Assembly: GCF_001310975.1 (NCBI RefSeq)
Contig: NZ_BAZY01000008.1
Coordinates: forward strand, 37,757 to 101,756
DNA from: Thermoanaerobacter thermocopriae JCM 7501
GTDB lineage: Bacteria; Bacillota; Thermoanaerobacteria; Thermoanaerobacterales; Thermoanaerobacteraceae
Reading direction: 5' to 3'
DNA length: 64,000 nucleotides
This document shows positions 49,004-57,854 of this stretch, piece by piece (positions within the stretch are counted from its first letter, which is position 1; every line of letters starts with the position of its first letter). Position numbers and translations under genes: made by a program. The notes under the pieces were generated by a model. The model worked only from the letters and a program-made list of their open reading frames with translations. It did no database searches and had not been told where the DNA came from.

Positions 49004-49471
49004 GTGATATATAAAAAATTTGTGTCACCTATTGGTATACTTACAATCTTTTCGTCAGGTAAAGGTGTATGCCGCATTGACTTTGAAAATGAAAAATCTT
49101 CATTAGAAGGCTTTAAGGAAGGCAGCGATTTATATATTGAAGAGTGTATGCATCAACTTGGTTTGTATTTTAGTAAGGAATTAAAAAAATTCAATTTACA
49201 GATAGATTTACAAGGTACAGATTTTCAAAAAGCTGTGTGGTGTGAAATTTCAAAAATTCCCTATGGGGAAGTTAAAACATATGGAGAAATTGCTAAATTA
49301 ATTGGAAAACCAAAAGCAGCAAGAGCAGTTGGGCAAGCTCTTAATAAAAATCCTATTCCCATTATTATACCGTGTCATAGAGTTATTGGAAGTAAGGGCG
49401 ATTTAGTAGGCTTTGGAGGGGGGATTGAGATAAAAAAGTTTTTATTAAGACATGAAGGGGTAGAGGTGTAA
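49004..49471 (+). CDS. ogt: Methylated-DNA--protein-cysteine methyltransferase
   Basis: A 155-residue suicide repair enzyme that removes alkyl groups from O6-alkylguanine onto its own cysteine. The active site IPCHRVIGSKGDLVGFGGG is present near residue 127, preceded by the helix-turn-helix segment TDFQKAVWCEISKIPYGEV and TYGEIAKLIGKPKAARAVG. GTG start at 49004 behind AAGGAGATGAG. Intact, with a terminator after it. Confidence 0.95.
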   Translation: MIYKKFVSPIGILTIFSSGKGVCRIDFENEKSSLEGFKEGSDLYIEECMHQLGLYFSKELKKFNLQIDLQGTDFQKAVWCEISKIPYGEVKTYGEIAKLIGKPKAARAVGQALNKNPIPIIIPCHRVIGSKGDLVGFGGGIEIKKFLLRHEGVEV

Positions 49472-49472
49472 A

Positions 49473-49505
49473 ACCGCTATAAAATTTTTAGCGGTGTCTT
49501 TTATT
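49473..49505 (+). terminator. ogt terminator
   Basis: ACCGCTA (49473-49479) pairs with TAGCGGT (49489-49495), followed by GTCTTTTATTTTATTTTT. Confidence 0.7.
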
Positions 49506-49532
49506 TTATTTTTGAAAAATTTTTAAGAAGTG

Positions 49533-49607
49533 TTGACATGATATTATAAAAGGAATAAAATATATTTTGCATTAGAAATATTCAGATACAAAATATTCGC
49601 ATACGAA
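49533..49607 (+). promoter_or_regulatory. Promoter and tandem operator repeats of the MarR-ABC operon
   Basis: -35 TTGACA (49533-49538), 17-base spacer, -10 TAAAAT (49556-49561). Two abutting 15-base repeats follow, ATATTCAGATACAAA (49578-49592) and ATATTCGCATACGAA (49593-49607). The second contains the near-palindrome TTCGCATACGAA, a plausible MarR-family operator. Confidence 0.55.
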
Positions 49608-49631
49608 ACAATTTAAACTGTGGTGGTGAAA

Positions 49632-50078
49632 ATGGAAGAGATAAACAACGGATTGAAAATACTTAAGCTTTTAAAACAAATAATGGATATTATAAAGCAT
49701 TCTATGAAATACGAATGCAAAGATTTTGACATTACAAGTCTTCAAGGAATGCTTATGGGCATTTTGGCTCATTATGGGGCAATGAAGGTGAGCGACTTAA
49801 GTCAAAAATTAGGGCTTTCTAATAGTACTGTTTCTGGAATTATTGACAGATTAGAAAAGCAAGGTTTGGTAGAGAGGACGAGAAGTACTAAAGATAGAAG
49901 AGTTGTTTATGTGAGTGTGACTTCTAAGTTCAAAGACACTTTCCAAAAGCACTTCAAAGAAGCGGAAAGGAAATTTGAGGAATTAATCAGCAAAGCAAGT
50001 CCAGAAGACCTTAACAAAATAATAGAAGGATTGGAATCACTGAAAAAAATATTGGAAAAACAAAATGATTTGCACTGA
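49632..50078 (+). CDS. MarR-family transcriptional regulator
   Basis: A 148-residue winged-helix dimer. The DNA-binding part reads MKVSDLSQKLGLSNSTVSGIIDRLEKQGLVERTRSTKDRRVVYV, here cited as the segment at about residues 55-100, with the wing containing the conserved D-R-R. It probably represses its own operon, which continues with two ABC exporter genes, and is released by a toxic ligand. ATG at 49632 is preferred behind GGTGGTG. Operator repeats lie immediately upstream. Confidence 0.9.
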   Translation: MEEINNGLKILKLLKQIMDIIKHSMKYECKDFDITSLQGMLMGILAHYGAMKVSDLSQKLGLSNSTVSGIIDRLEKQGLVERTRSTKDRRVVYVSVTSKFKDTFQKHFKEAERKFEELISKASPEDLNKIIEGLESLKKILEKQNDLH

Positions 50079-50153
50079 GAATTAAAGAATTAGTTCTCAC
50101 TAAGGAATATCGAAAGATCTTGAGGCAAATTTTTAAAAGGAGAAGATGGTGAT

Positions 50154-52378
50154 ATGGTAAAACTGGCAAAGTATTTAAAACCATACGTTCTTTTACTTTT
50201 TTTAGCAGTGTTCTTCATATTTGTTCAAGCGATGAGTGATTTGTCATTGCCTGACTATATGTCAAAAATGGTCAATGTTGGAATACAGCAAGGTGGCATA
50301 ATAAATGCAGTGCCTGAGGCTATAAGAAAAAGCGAAATGGATAAACTTTTGCTATTTGTTACACCTGAAGAAAAGGGAGAGATATTAAACGACTATACAT
50401 TAGTAGATAAATCCAGTGTTGATTATAATAAATATATAAAAAAATATCCCATTCTTTCAAAAGAACCTGTATATGTGCTTAAAAATATAGATAGCTCAGA
50501 GATTGACAAAATAAACTTGAGTTTAGGAAAAGCTTGGCTTGCTGTTAAGGGTATTGAGCAAGCAAAGGCTAATGCAAAAAACGGAAGTATAGAATTCGAT
50601 GGAAAGAAAATACCGGCAAATGTAGACCTCTTTTCTATGATGTCCCAACTGCCAGAGGAACAGCTTCTTAAAGTAAGAGATGAAATGAATAAAAAGTTTG
50701 CTTCTTTGGGAGACAATATGGTTATACAAGCTGCAACAATGGCTGTAAAAGATGAATACAAGGCAATTGGCATAGATACAAACAAAATTCAAACTGATTA
50801 CATTCTTCATACTGGCCTTATAATGCTATTGATAACTGGACTGAGTGCATTAAGCACTATTATGGTAGCATTTTTTGCATCAAAGGTGGCAGCGGCAGTT
50901 GCGAGAGATTTAAGAAGAGATTTATTTGCAAGAGTAGAAAGCTTCTCTAATGCAGAATTCGATAAATTTTCTACGGCTTCTTTGATAACAAGAACTACAA
51001 ATGACATTACACAAATACAAATGCTTCTTGTAATTATGATAAGAATGGTCTTTTATGCGCTATAATGGGTATAGGCGGAGTATTTAGAGCTCTTAGCAAA
51101 AGTGTTTCGATGTCTTGGATTATAGCTTTAGCAGTAATAGTACTTTTAGGCATAATATCAGTGTTATACTCCATTGCGATGCCCAAGTTTTTGTTAATGC
51201 AAAAATTGATTGATAGATTAAATTTAGTTACTCGTGAAAACTTGTCAGGAATAATGGTGGTAAGGGCTTTTAATAATCAGAAATTTGAAGAAGAACGTTT
51301 TGACAAAGCTAATCAAGATATTACAAAAGTAGGACTTTTTGTAAATCGTGCCATGGCTGTTATGTTTCCATCTATGATGCTTGTGATGAATGGAGTTACT
51401 CTTTTAATAGTGTGGGTGGGAGCTCACCAAATACAAAATTCCGGCATGCAAGTGGGAGACATGATGGCATTTATGCAATATGCTATACAAATTATCTTTG
51501 CATTTTTGATGTTTTCAATGCTTTTTATAATGATTCCAAGAGCATCTGTGTCGGCAGAGCGTATCGCTGAGGTTTTGGCTACAGAGCCTTCTATAAAAGA
51601 CCCACAAAATCCAAAACAATTTAATGAAAATATGGCTGGAAGTATAGAATTTAAAAATGTATCTTTTAAATATCCTGGCGCAGAAGAGTACGCTTTAAAG
51701 GATATAAACTTCAAGGTTTTACCAGGGCAGACAGTAGGAATAATAGGTAGGACAGGTTCAGGGAAGAGCACTTTAGTCAATTTAATTTTGAGATTTTATG
51801 ATGCCACGGAAGGACAAGTTTTAGTGGATGGGGTAGATGTGAAAGAAGTAAGGCAGGAGGACTTGCGAAGCAGAATAGGATATGTACCTCAAAAAAGTTG
51901 GCTTTTCAGTGGTACAATTAAATCGAATTTAAAATACGGAAATGACCAGGCTACTGACGAGGAAATAAAAGAAGCAGCAGAAATTGCACAAGCAATGGAA
52001 TTTATAAATGAAAAGAGCAAAAAGTTTGATTCAGAAATTGCACAGGGAGGAACCAATGTATCAGGAGGACAAAAGCAGAGGCTTTCTATTGCCCGGGCTC
52101 TTGTTAAAAAGCCTGAAATATATATTTTTGATGAAAGTTTTTCGGCTCTTGATTTTAAAACAGAGTCAGCTTTAAGAAAAGCCTTGAGAGAAAGATTAAA
52201 ATCAAGCACTGTTATAATTGTATCACAAAGGGTGTCAACTCTTTTACATGCAGATCAAATAATAGTGCTTGAAGAAGGGAAAATTGTGGGCATAGGGAAA
52301 CACAAAGAACTACTTAAAAACTGCCAAACTTACAGACAAATAGCTTTATCACAGCTGTCGGAGGGGGAATTGGCGTGA
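50154..52378 (+). CDS. Heterodimeric ABC exporter, first half (one frameshift)
   Basis: A 741-residue fused permease-ATPase of the multidrug/lipid exporter type (BmrC/YheI-like). Six membrane helices are present, with a large insertion of about 170 residues between the first two (about 50-225), seen in some clostridial members. A lost C at 51059 breaks the frame (MVFYAPIMGIGGVF). The ATPase has Walker A GRTGSGKST, signature NVSGGQKQRLSIARAL and Walker B EIYIFDESFSALD, where D follows the catalytic-site position, suggesting a degenerate ATP site as is typical for one half of such heterodimers. Overlaps the second gene by 4 bases (GTGA). Confidence 0.9.
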
Positions 52379-54258
52379 GTGAAAATAAAAGAATAGACCC
52401 CAAACATATGCCCAGACTTCGCGGGCCAGGAATGGGAGGTGGCCCCCATGGCATGGTTCGCGGTGGAGAAAAAGCGCGAGATTTTAAAGGTACAATGAAA
52501 AAGTTGATAAAATATTTATCAGTTTATAAATTTTCTATAATAAGTGTATTTATATTAGCAGCGCTTAGTGCTTCCTTCTCCATTGCGGGTCCTAAAATAC
52601 TCAGTAAAGCCATAACCAAAATTTTTGAAGGTGTAATGGATAAGATAACGGGGAAAGGCACTGGAATAGATTTTGAATATGTAGGAAAGATAATTTTAAT
52701 TCTCATAGGTTTATACGGTTTAAGTGCCTTATTTGGGTATTTGCAAGGATGGATAATGTCTGGGGTTGCAATGAAAGTTACCTACAGGTTTAGAAAAGAA
52801 ATTTCAGAAAAAATTAATAGGTTGCCTCTTAAGTATTTTGAGAGCACAAATCAAGGAGAGATACTGTCTCGTATTACAAATGACGTGGATACAATTACTC
52901 AGACTCTTAATCAAAGTTTAACTCAGATAATTACTTCTGTGACGACAGTAGTAGGCGTTTTGATTATGATGTTTACCATAAACTGGCTCATGACTTTAGT
53001 AGCGATTTTGATAATTCCTTTGTCTTCTTTGGTAATTACCTTTATTGTCAAACATTCACAAAGGTATTTTAGAGAGCAGCAGGATTATTTAGGACATGTA
53101 AATGGTCATGTAGAGGAAATGTATGGAGGTCATAATATAGTAAAGGCTTTTAATGGAGAAAAAAAGAGCATTGAAAAGTTTGATGTATTAAATAACACTT
53201 TGTACGGAGCGGCTTGGAAATCACAGTTTTTGACAGGTATTATGATGCCTCTTATGAATGTAATAGGAAACTTGGGCTATGTGGCAGTTACAGTTTTGGG
53301 TAGTTGGTTGGTTATAAAAAATGCAATAGAAGTAGGGGATATTCAGGCGTTTATACAGTATATCCGCTCTTTTACACAACCTATTGCTCAGATTGCAAAT
53401 ATTTCTAATATACTGCAACAAACTGCTGCTTGCGCAGAAAGAGTATTTGAATTTTTGGAGGAGGTAGAAGAAGTTCCAGATAATCCACAGCCTGTAAAAA
53501 TTGAAGATATAAAAGGGAATGTGGAGTTTAAAAATGTTCGTTTTGGATATAGATCTGATAAAATGGTAATAAATAACTTTTCTGCTTCTATTAAAGCAGG
53601 ACAAAAAGTTGCAATTGTTGGTCCTACTGGAGCAGGAAAGACTACTATAGTGAAACTTTTAATGCGCTTTTACGATGTGAATGAAGGAGCTATTTTAATT
53701 GATGGTCATGATATAAGAGATTTTACGAGGGAAGATTTGCGTTCACTTTTTGGCATGGTACTTCAAGATACATGGCTTTACAATGGTACTATTATGGACA
53801 ATATAAGATATGGTCGTCTTGATGCTACTGATGAGGAAGTTATAAAGGCTGCTAAGGCAGCTTATGTGGATCATTTTGTAAAGACTTTGCCGGGTGGCTA
53901 TAACATGGTATTAAATGAAGAGACCACAAATATTTCTCAAGGGCAAAAGCAGTTACTAACCATAGCAAGAGCTATTTTGAAAGATCCAAAAATTCTCATA
54001 CTCGATGAGGCTACAAGCTCTATAGATACACTTACAGAAGTACAAATACAAAAAGCTATGGATTACCTTATGAAAGGACGCACAAGCTTTATAATTGCTC
54101 ATAGGCTTTCTACAATACGAGATGCTGACTTGATCCTTGTCATGGACCATGGAGATATTGTAGAGCAAGGTACACACGAAGAGCTTCTTAAAAAAGGTGG
54201 TTTCTATGCGAACCTTTATAACAGCCAGTTTGAAAAAGAAGAGGAGATGGCAAGTTAA
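52375..54258 (+). CDS. Heterodimeric ABC exporter, second half
   Basis: A 627-residue permease-ATPase partner (BmrD/YheH-like). After an N-terminal glycine-rich cytoplasmic tail come six membrane helices, then Walker A GPTGAGKTT, signature NISQGQKQLLTIARAI (Q replacing the second G, common in this family), Walker B KILILDEATSSID with the catalytic E, and H in FIIAHRLSTIRDAD. With the upstream gene it would form a drug or lipid exporter under MarR control. GTG start overlaps the upstream stop. Intact. Confidence 0.93.
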   Translation: MSENKRIDPKHMPRLRGPGMGGGPHGMVRGGEKARDFKGTMKKLIKYLSVYKFSIISVFILAALSASFSIAGPKILSKAITKIFEGVMDKITGKGTGIDFEYVGKIILILIGLYGLSALFGYLQGWIMSGVAMKVTYRFRKEISEKINRLPLKYFESTNQGEILSRITNDVDTITQTLNQSLTQIITSVTTVVGVLIMMFTINWLMTLVAILIIPLSSLVITFIVKHSQRYFREQQDYLGHVNGHVEEMYGGHNIVKAFNGEKKSIEKFDVLNNTLYGAAWKSQFLTGIMMPLMNVIGNLGYVAVTVLGSWLVIKNAIEVGDIQAFIQYIRSFTQPIAQIANISNILQQTAACAERVFEFLEEVEEVPDNPQPVKIEDIKGNVEFKNVRFGYRSDKMVINNFSASIKAGQKVAIVGPTGAGKTTIVKLLMRFYDVNEGAILIDGHDIRDFTREDLRSLFGMVLQDTWLYNGTIMDNIRYGRLDATDEEVIKAAKAAYVDHFVKTLPGGYNMVLNEETTNISQGQKQLLTIARAILKDPKILILDEATSSIDTLTEVQIQKAMDYLMKGRTSFIIAHRLSTIRDADLILVMDHGDIVEQGTHEELLKKGGFYANLYNSQFEKEEEMAS

Positions 54259-54383
54259 TACCATTTGATGTGTGTGCAAAACATAAGCAACCTACAAAGT
54301 TTGGTTATCCGCACTTGATAATTATTCTTGACACAGATTACAGAAAATGATAAATTAAAGGTGAAAACAAAATAGGTGGTTAT

Positions 54384-54472
54384 GTCCGCTGGGGGAGCCT
54401 TAATGGCTGAGATGGCATTGATGCCAAACCCTTAGAACCTGATGAGGGTAATGCCTCCGTAGGGAATGCGGC
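54384..54472 (+). ncRNA. TPP riboswitch (THI element)
   Basis: The conserved aptamer parts are visible in order: P1 CCGC (54386-54389), GGGGAGCC, GGCTGAGATGG with the CUGAGA pyrimidine-sensing loop, ACCCTTAGAACCTGAT, GGGTAATGCC and the closing GCGG (54468-54471). It senses thiamine pyrophosphate and lies before a thiamine transporter gene. Confidence 0.95.
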
Positions 54473-54474
54473 TC

Positions 54475-54502
54475 AAAAATACCGCATTTCGCGGTATTTT
54501 TT
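54475..54502 (+). terminator. Riboswitch-controlled terminator
   Basis: AAAATACCGC (54476-54485) pairs with GCGGTATTTT (54491-54500), then TT. The CCGC of the terminator can instead pair with the aptamer's P1 strand GCGG at 54468-54471, so aptamer closure and terminator release are mutually exclusive. Confidence 0.85.
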
Positions 54503-54543
54503 CAGCGAACATAGCCTCCTAAAAAATGGAGGTGTTTTTGTTT

Positions 54544-55182
54544 ATGTCTTATTTTTTAAGTATTTTTTCTGATTTTGCCAAAATAAAGCCAGTGACTTTA
54601 TCGGTTTTATTGGCAATTTTATTGCTAGCTTTTCTTTTATATCTTATGCGAAGAAGTGTCAAATTTGACACAAAAATGCTTGTATATGGTGCACTTTCAA
54701 TTGCTATTTCTTTCGTGCTGTCTTATATAAGATTTTACCACTGGCCTCAAGGTGGTTCTATTACACCTGCCAGCATGTTGCCCCTTTTTATCTTTGCCTA
54801 CTATTATGGACCAGGTCCTGGTGTGATTGTAGGAATGACATATGGATTTTTACAACTTATTCAGGACCCATTTATAGTCCAATGGGTGCAAGTACTTCTC
54901 GACTATCCGCTGGCCTTTGGTGCTTTAGGACTTGCTGGCTTTTTTAGAAAAAACCTAAGTTTGGGAATTTTAGTCGGTGGATTTGGACGATTTTTCTCTC
55001 ATTTTTTATCAGGTGTATTTTTCTTTGCAAGCTATGCGCCAGATGGAATGAGCCCTATAGTTTATTCACTTTTAGTCAATGGAAGTATAATAGGTGTGGA
55101 AGTTGCAATATGTTTTGTGGTTTCGTTAATTCCTCAAGTTAGCAATGCTATCGAGGAAATTAAAAAGAAAGCAACTATTTAA
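54544..55182 (+). CDS. thiT: Thiamine transporter ThiT (ECF S component)
   Basis: A 212-residue membrane protein with six helices. KMLVYGALSIAISFVLSYIRFYHWPQGGSITPASMLPLFIFAY, spanning about residues 45-85, contains the ThiT signature WPQGGSIT; this region binds thiamine. It works with shared energising ECF-A/A'/T subunits that are not in the window. ATG at 54544 is 9 bases after GGAGGTG; the ATG at 54526 precedes that site. The ribosome binding site is also the 3' arm of a short hairpin (CCTCC 54515-54519 with GGAGG 54528-54532). Controlled by the TPP riboswitch. Confidence 0.93.
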   Translation: MSYFLSIFSDFAKIKPVTLSVLLAILLLAFLLYLMRRSVKFDTKMLVYGALSIAISFVLSYIRFYHWPQGGSITPASMLPLFIFAYYYGPGPGVIVGMTYGFLQLIQDPFIVQWVQVLLDYPLAFGALGLAGFFRKNLSLGILVGGFGRFFSHFLSGVFFFASYAPDGMSPIVYSLLVNGSIIGVEVAICFVVSLIPQVSNAIEEIKKKATI

Positions 55183-55210
55183 AGGGGGTATTTCCCCTTT
55201 TTATTTTTTA
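55181..55210 (+). terminator. thiT terminator
   Basis: AAAGGGG (55181-55187) pairs with CCCCTTT (55194-55200), then TTATTTTTT. Confidence 0.85.
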
Positions 55211-55255
55211 CAGTGAATAGCTAAAATAATAGTAGAATATTTTGTAAGAAGAAAT

Positions 55256-55282
55256 TTAACATAAAATTAACATTTCTATAAT
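55256..55282 (+). promoter_or_regulatory. Pho-box-like repeats and -10 box before the PAP2 gene
   Basis: TTAACA (55256-55261) and TTAACA (55267-55272) have an 11-base period. They are followed by -10 TATAAT at 55277-55282. The spacing matches PhoP-type boxes, but only two repeats are seen. Confidence 0.35.
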
Positions 55283-55426
55283 GTTTTTTTAATGTTATCA
55301 TAAGATAATTTAGTCAAAGTTTTTAGAGAAAATCCATTGTAACTAGAAGGGTCATAAAAGAGTAGCAAAGCTTTTAAAAATACGATAATATATATAGTAA
55401 AATGAAACTGTAGGGGGATTTTACTG

Positions 55427-55962
55427 ATGCAAATAAAAAAAGTACTTCTTGACAAGGATAAAAATATTTTTTCTATATAAATGAAAGAATAAAATGTAAT
55501 ATTTTAGACAAAATAATGCCAAAAATAACTCATATAGGTGGGCCTTTTTTTACAATATTTTCTTGCTTATTTTTAATCTTTTTTGGAAAAAACGAAGTGA
55601 AAGCCTCTGCTTTAGAAGCTTTAACAGCGCTTGTAAGTAGTCATTTGTTTGTTCAACTTTTAAAAAGAAAATATACAAGGCCAAGGCCTTATATGGTATT
55701 AGCTAACACAAACACTTTTAAACATCTTTTAAAGGATTATTCTTTTCCTTCAGGCCATGCTACTGCCAGCTTTTCACTCGCTATAACCTTTTCAATGTTT
55801 TTTCCAAGCCTTACAGTATTTTTAATTTTACTTGCAGTACTTGTGGGATTTTCAAGAATATATATGGGACTACATTATCCTTCAGATGTATTAATGGGTT
55901 CTACAATAGGCATTACTTTTTCTTATTTAACTCATTTTATAGGGACAAGGCTGTTTTTGTAA
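55427..55962 (+). CDS. PAP2-family membrane phosphatase (one frameshift)
   Basis: About 178 residues with the three PAP2 motifs: KRKYTRPRPY, SFPSGHAT and SRIYMGLHYPSDV. Such enzymes dephosphorylate undecaprenyl pyrophosphate or phosphatidic-type lipids at the outer membrane face (BcrC-like). The ATG at 55427 follows TAGGGGGA. A lost T in the run at 55467-55472 hides the first 30 codons (NIFFYINERIKCNILDK). Possible Pho-type box upstream. Lipid specificity is unknown. Confidence 0.88.
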
Positions 55963-55978
55963 AAAAATTTGAAAAAGA

Positions 55979-56695
55979 TTGACAGAATTAATTGATTTTG
56001 TTAGAAAAGATGTTGATGAAGTTTTGGCACAATTAGGTACGGATAGAGAGGGATTGACTACTTTAGATGCTATCCAAAATTTTGGAGCAATGGATGTGCT
56101 TTGTACTGACAAAACTGGTACTTTGACATTAAACAAAATAGTTGTAGAGAAACATCTTGACATACATGGGAATGAAGATGACAGAGTTTTAAGACATGCA
56201 TACCTAAACAGTTTTTATCAAACAGGTCTAAGGAACTTGATGGATGTAGCCATTTTAGAGTATGGAGCTGAAAAGGGTTTTAATGGTTTGGAGAAAATAT
56301 ATAAAAAAGTTGATGAGGTACCCTTTGATTTTGTAAGGCGGAGGATGTCTGTAGTTTTAGAGAGCGAAGGTGGAAAAAGGCAGCTTGTAACGAAAGGCGC
56401 TGTTAAAGAGATGCTTTCCATATGCGAATACGCTGAGTACAAAGGCGAAGTAGTTCCTTTAACAGATGAAATACGCCTTATACAAAGCATTGCTTCATGG
56501 CCGCTATTGCTTTTTACCTCAGCAGCTGTTACAGTAGGAACGATTGTGCCATTTACTTCTTTTGGAGCGAAGCTTGGAATGATGCCTCTACCGGGGATAT
56601 ACTTTTTGTTCTTAATAGCTACGCTTCTTGCATACTTGACTTTGGCACAATATGTTAAAGGGAGATTTATAAAAAGATTTGGAAACGTGCTATAA
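55979..56695 (+). pseudogene. mgtA: Mg2+-transporting P-type ATPase remnant with two large internal deletions
   Basis: A 238-codon frame with three pieces of a P-type ATPase of about 900 residues. First, a short N-domain ([15 protein letters not shown]). Then the phosphorylation site region ([22 protein letters not shown]) with part of the nucleotide domain ([26 protein letters not shown]). Last, the final two membrane helices ([15 protein letters not shown] to the end). About 300 residues are missing at each junction, yet the frame stays open. All central transport helices are lost, so it cannot transport. No good ribosome binding site is visible. Confidence 0.85.
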
Positions 56696-56743
56696 CATTT
56701 TTTAGACAACGGATACAGACAAGTAGAAATATTTCAAAACATA

Positions 56744-56768
56744 AGCAGGAGAAATCCTGCTCTTTTTA
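56744..56768 (+). terminator. Terminator after the mgtA remnant
   Basis: AGCAGGA (56744-56750), loop GAAA, TCCTGCT (56755-56761), then CTTTTT. A related hairpin lies at 62619. Confidence 0.8.
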
Positions 56769-56900
56769 ACACATCACATTATAAAATTAAAATGTTACAA
56801 CAATGTTACAAAATATAAAATTTTGGTAAACAAAGAAGGAATTTATATTAATATGTAGAAATAGTATAATATGTAGGAGTAGTATAATAGGAGGGATAAT
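56769..56900 (+). repeat. Duplicated upstream region R2, copy 1, with WalR-like box
   Basis: From the hairpin to about 56880 this segment resembles 62634-62757 (shared CATTATAAAAT, TTACAACAATGTTACA, GTAAAC, GGAATTT and ATATGTAGAA...TATAAT blocks). It contains TGTTAC-AACAA-TGTTAC (56793-56809), an exact fit to the TGTWAH-N5-TGTWAH box of WalR-type regulators, and a -10 TATAAT before the GAF-LuxR gene. Confidence 0.6.
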
Positions 56901-57602
56901 ATGGGGGAGGTAATAAGATTTGAGACACATAAAGACCCTTTGAACAATCTTGGGGGAGATGTTCAAAAAGAGGATTAACGCCGGATAAAAAATTAATAAT
57001 GTTGAATAATGTAAAACTTATTAAGGATAACAAAAGAGAGTCACTAATTAAAGCTTTTCACAAAAGCGTTGAAAATTTAAGAGGTGTCAATAGTTTCAAA
57101 AATTTTTTATTTTTGTTGACTGACGAAGAAGGCGTAATATTAGAATTAATTTTACCTTATGATAATACCAATTTTTCTTTAAATGAAAGCATGATGTTAA
57201 AAGAAGAAATTGCAGGGACAAATGCAGTATCACTAGCGATAAGAGAGAAGAATATAGCGGTTGTAAGAAAAGAACAGCATTACATTGAAGATTTAAAAAG
57301 ATTAAATTGTATTGCTGGACCTATTTTTGATAAAAAAGGAAATTTGATAGGGATAGTACATGTCTTCTGAAAATGAGCTTAATGATATTTTTGTAGCAAT
57401 AGCATTTTTACTGACAAAGTATATAGAAATATAGAGATACTCAAGCTTACGGCAGAAGGGAAAACAGATAAAGAAATTGCAAAAACAATCAACATGTCAC
57501 TAAGTAATATAAAGTAATCACAAAAGGAAAATTTTTAAGTTGTTGGGAACAAAGAATGTAAAGGACTGTGTGTACAAAGCAACAAAGTTAGATTTAATAT
57601 AA
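56901..57602 (+). CDS. GAF-domain regulator with C-terminal LuxR helix-turn-helix (four frame changes)
   Basis: The restored 233-residue protein begins GEVIRFETHKDPLNNLGG. Its GAF-like part resembles AcoR-type sensors (LTDEEGVILELIL, KEEIAGTNAVSLAIREKN, RLNCIAGPIFDKKGNLIGIV). The C-terminus is a LuxR-type helix-turn-helix: LKLTAEGKTDKEIAKTINMS followed by NIKYHKRKIFKLLGTKN. Frame changes lie at 56965 (lost A), 57365 (extra T), 57428 (lost A) and 57515 (extra A). Net length is still a multiple of three. Four breaks could be sequencing errors, as elsewhere, or real decay. GGAGGG precedes the ATG. Lies directly before promoter cassette 1. Confidence 0.75.
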
Positions 57603-57618
57603 GGCGTTTGAAAAGACG

Positions 57619-57830
57619 TTTATACTAAAGTGTCAATTTAGTAAAAAAGAGAATGTTAAAGTTGTACTTTAGTACAAATTTTAGAGGAAAAGAAACTCAA
57701 TTTTATACTAAAGTACAAAAGTAAGTGCTATTTTAGTAAAAATTTATACTTTTGGAACATGACGATGGAAATAATATACCATGGATATAGAAGGAACTAC
57801 CGGTAGTCTTTAGAATTATTAAAAAGGAGA
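57619..57830 (+). repeat. Promoter cassette, copy 1
   Basis: About 212 bases nearly identical to 61121-61325. It contains several ACTAAAGT/ACTTTAGT elements, including the inverted repeat GTACTTTAGTAC (57664-57675), and the perfect palindrome ACTACCGGTAGT (57796-57807), and ends in a Shine-Dalgarno-like AAGGAG. Compared with copy 2 it lacks six bases where copy 2 has TTGACA. Confidence 0.85.
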
Positions 57831-57854
57831 GGGTTAAAATAAACACATGTTAGA

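Noticed and set aside
55979..56695. A functional magnesium transporter
   Set aside because: All central membrane helices and most of the nucleotide domain are missing.
57781..57813. Ten-codon peptide MDIEGTTGSL in the cassette
   Set aside because: It has no ribosome binding site; the palindrome ACTACCGGTAGT explains its conservation in both copies.
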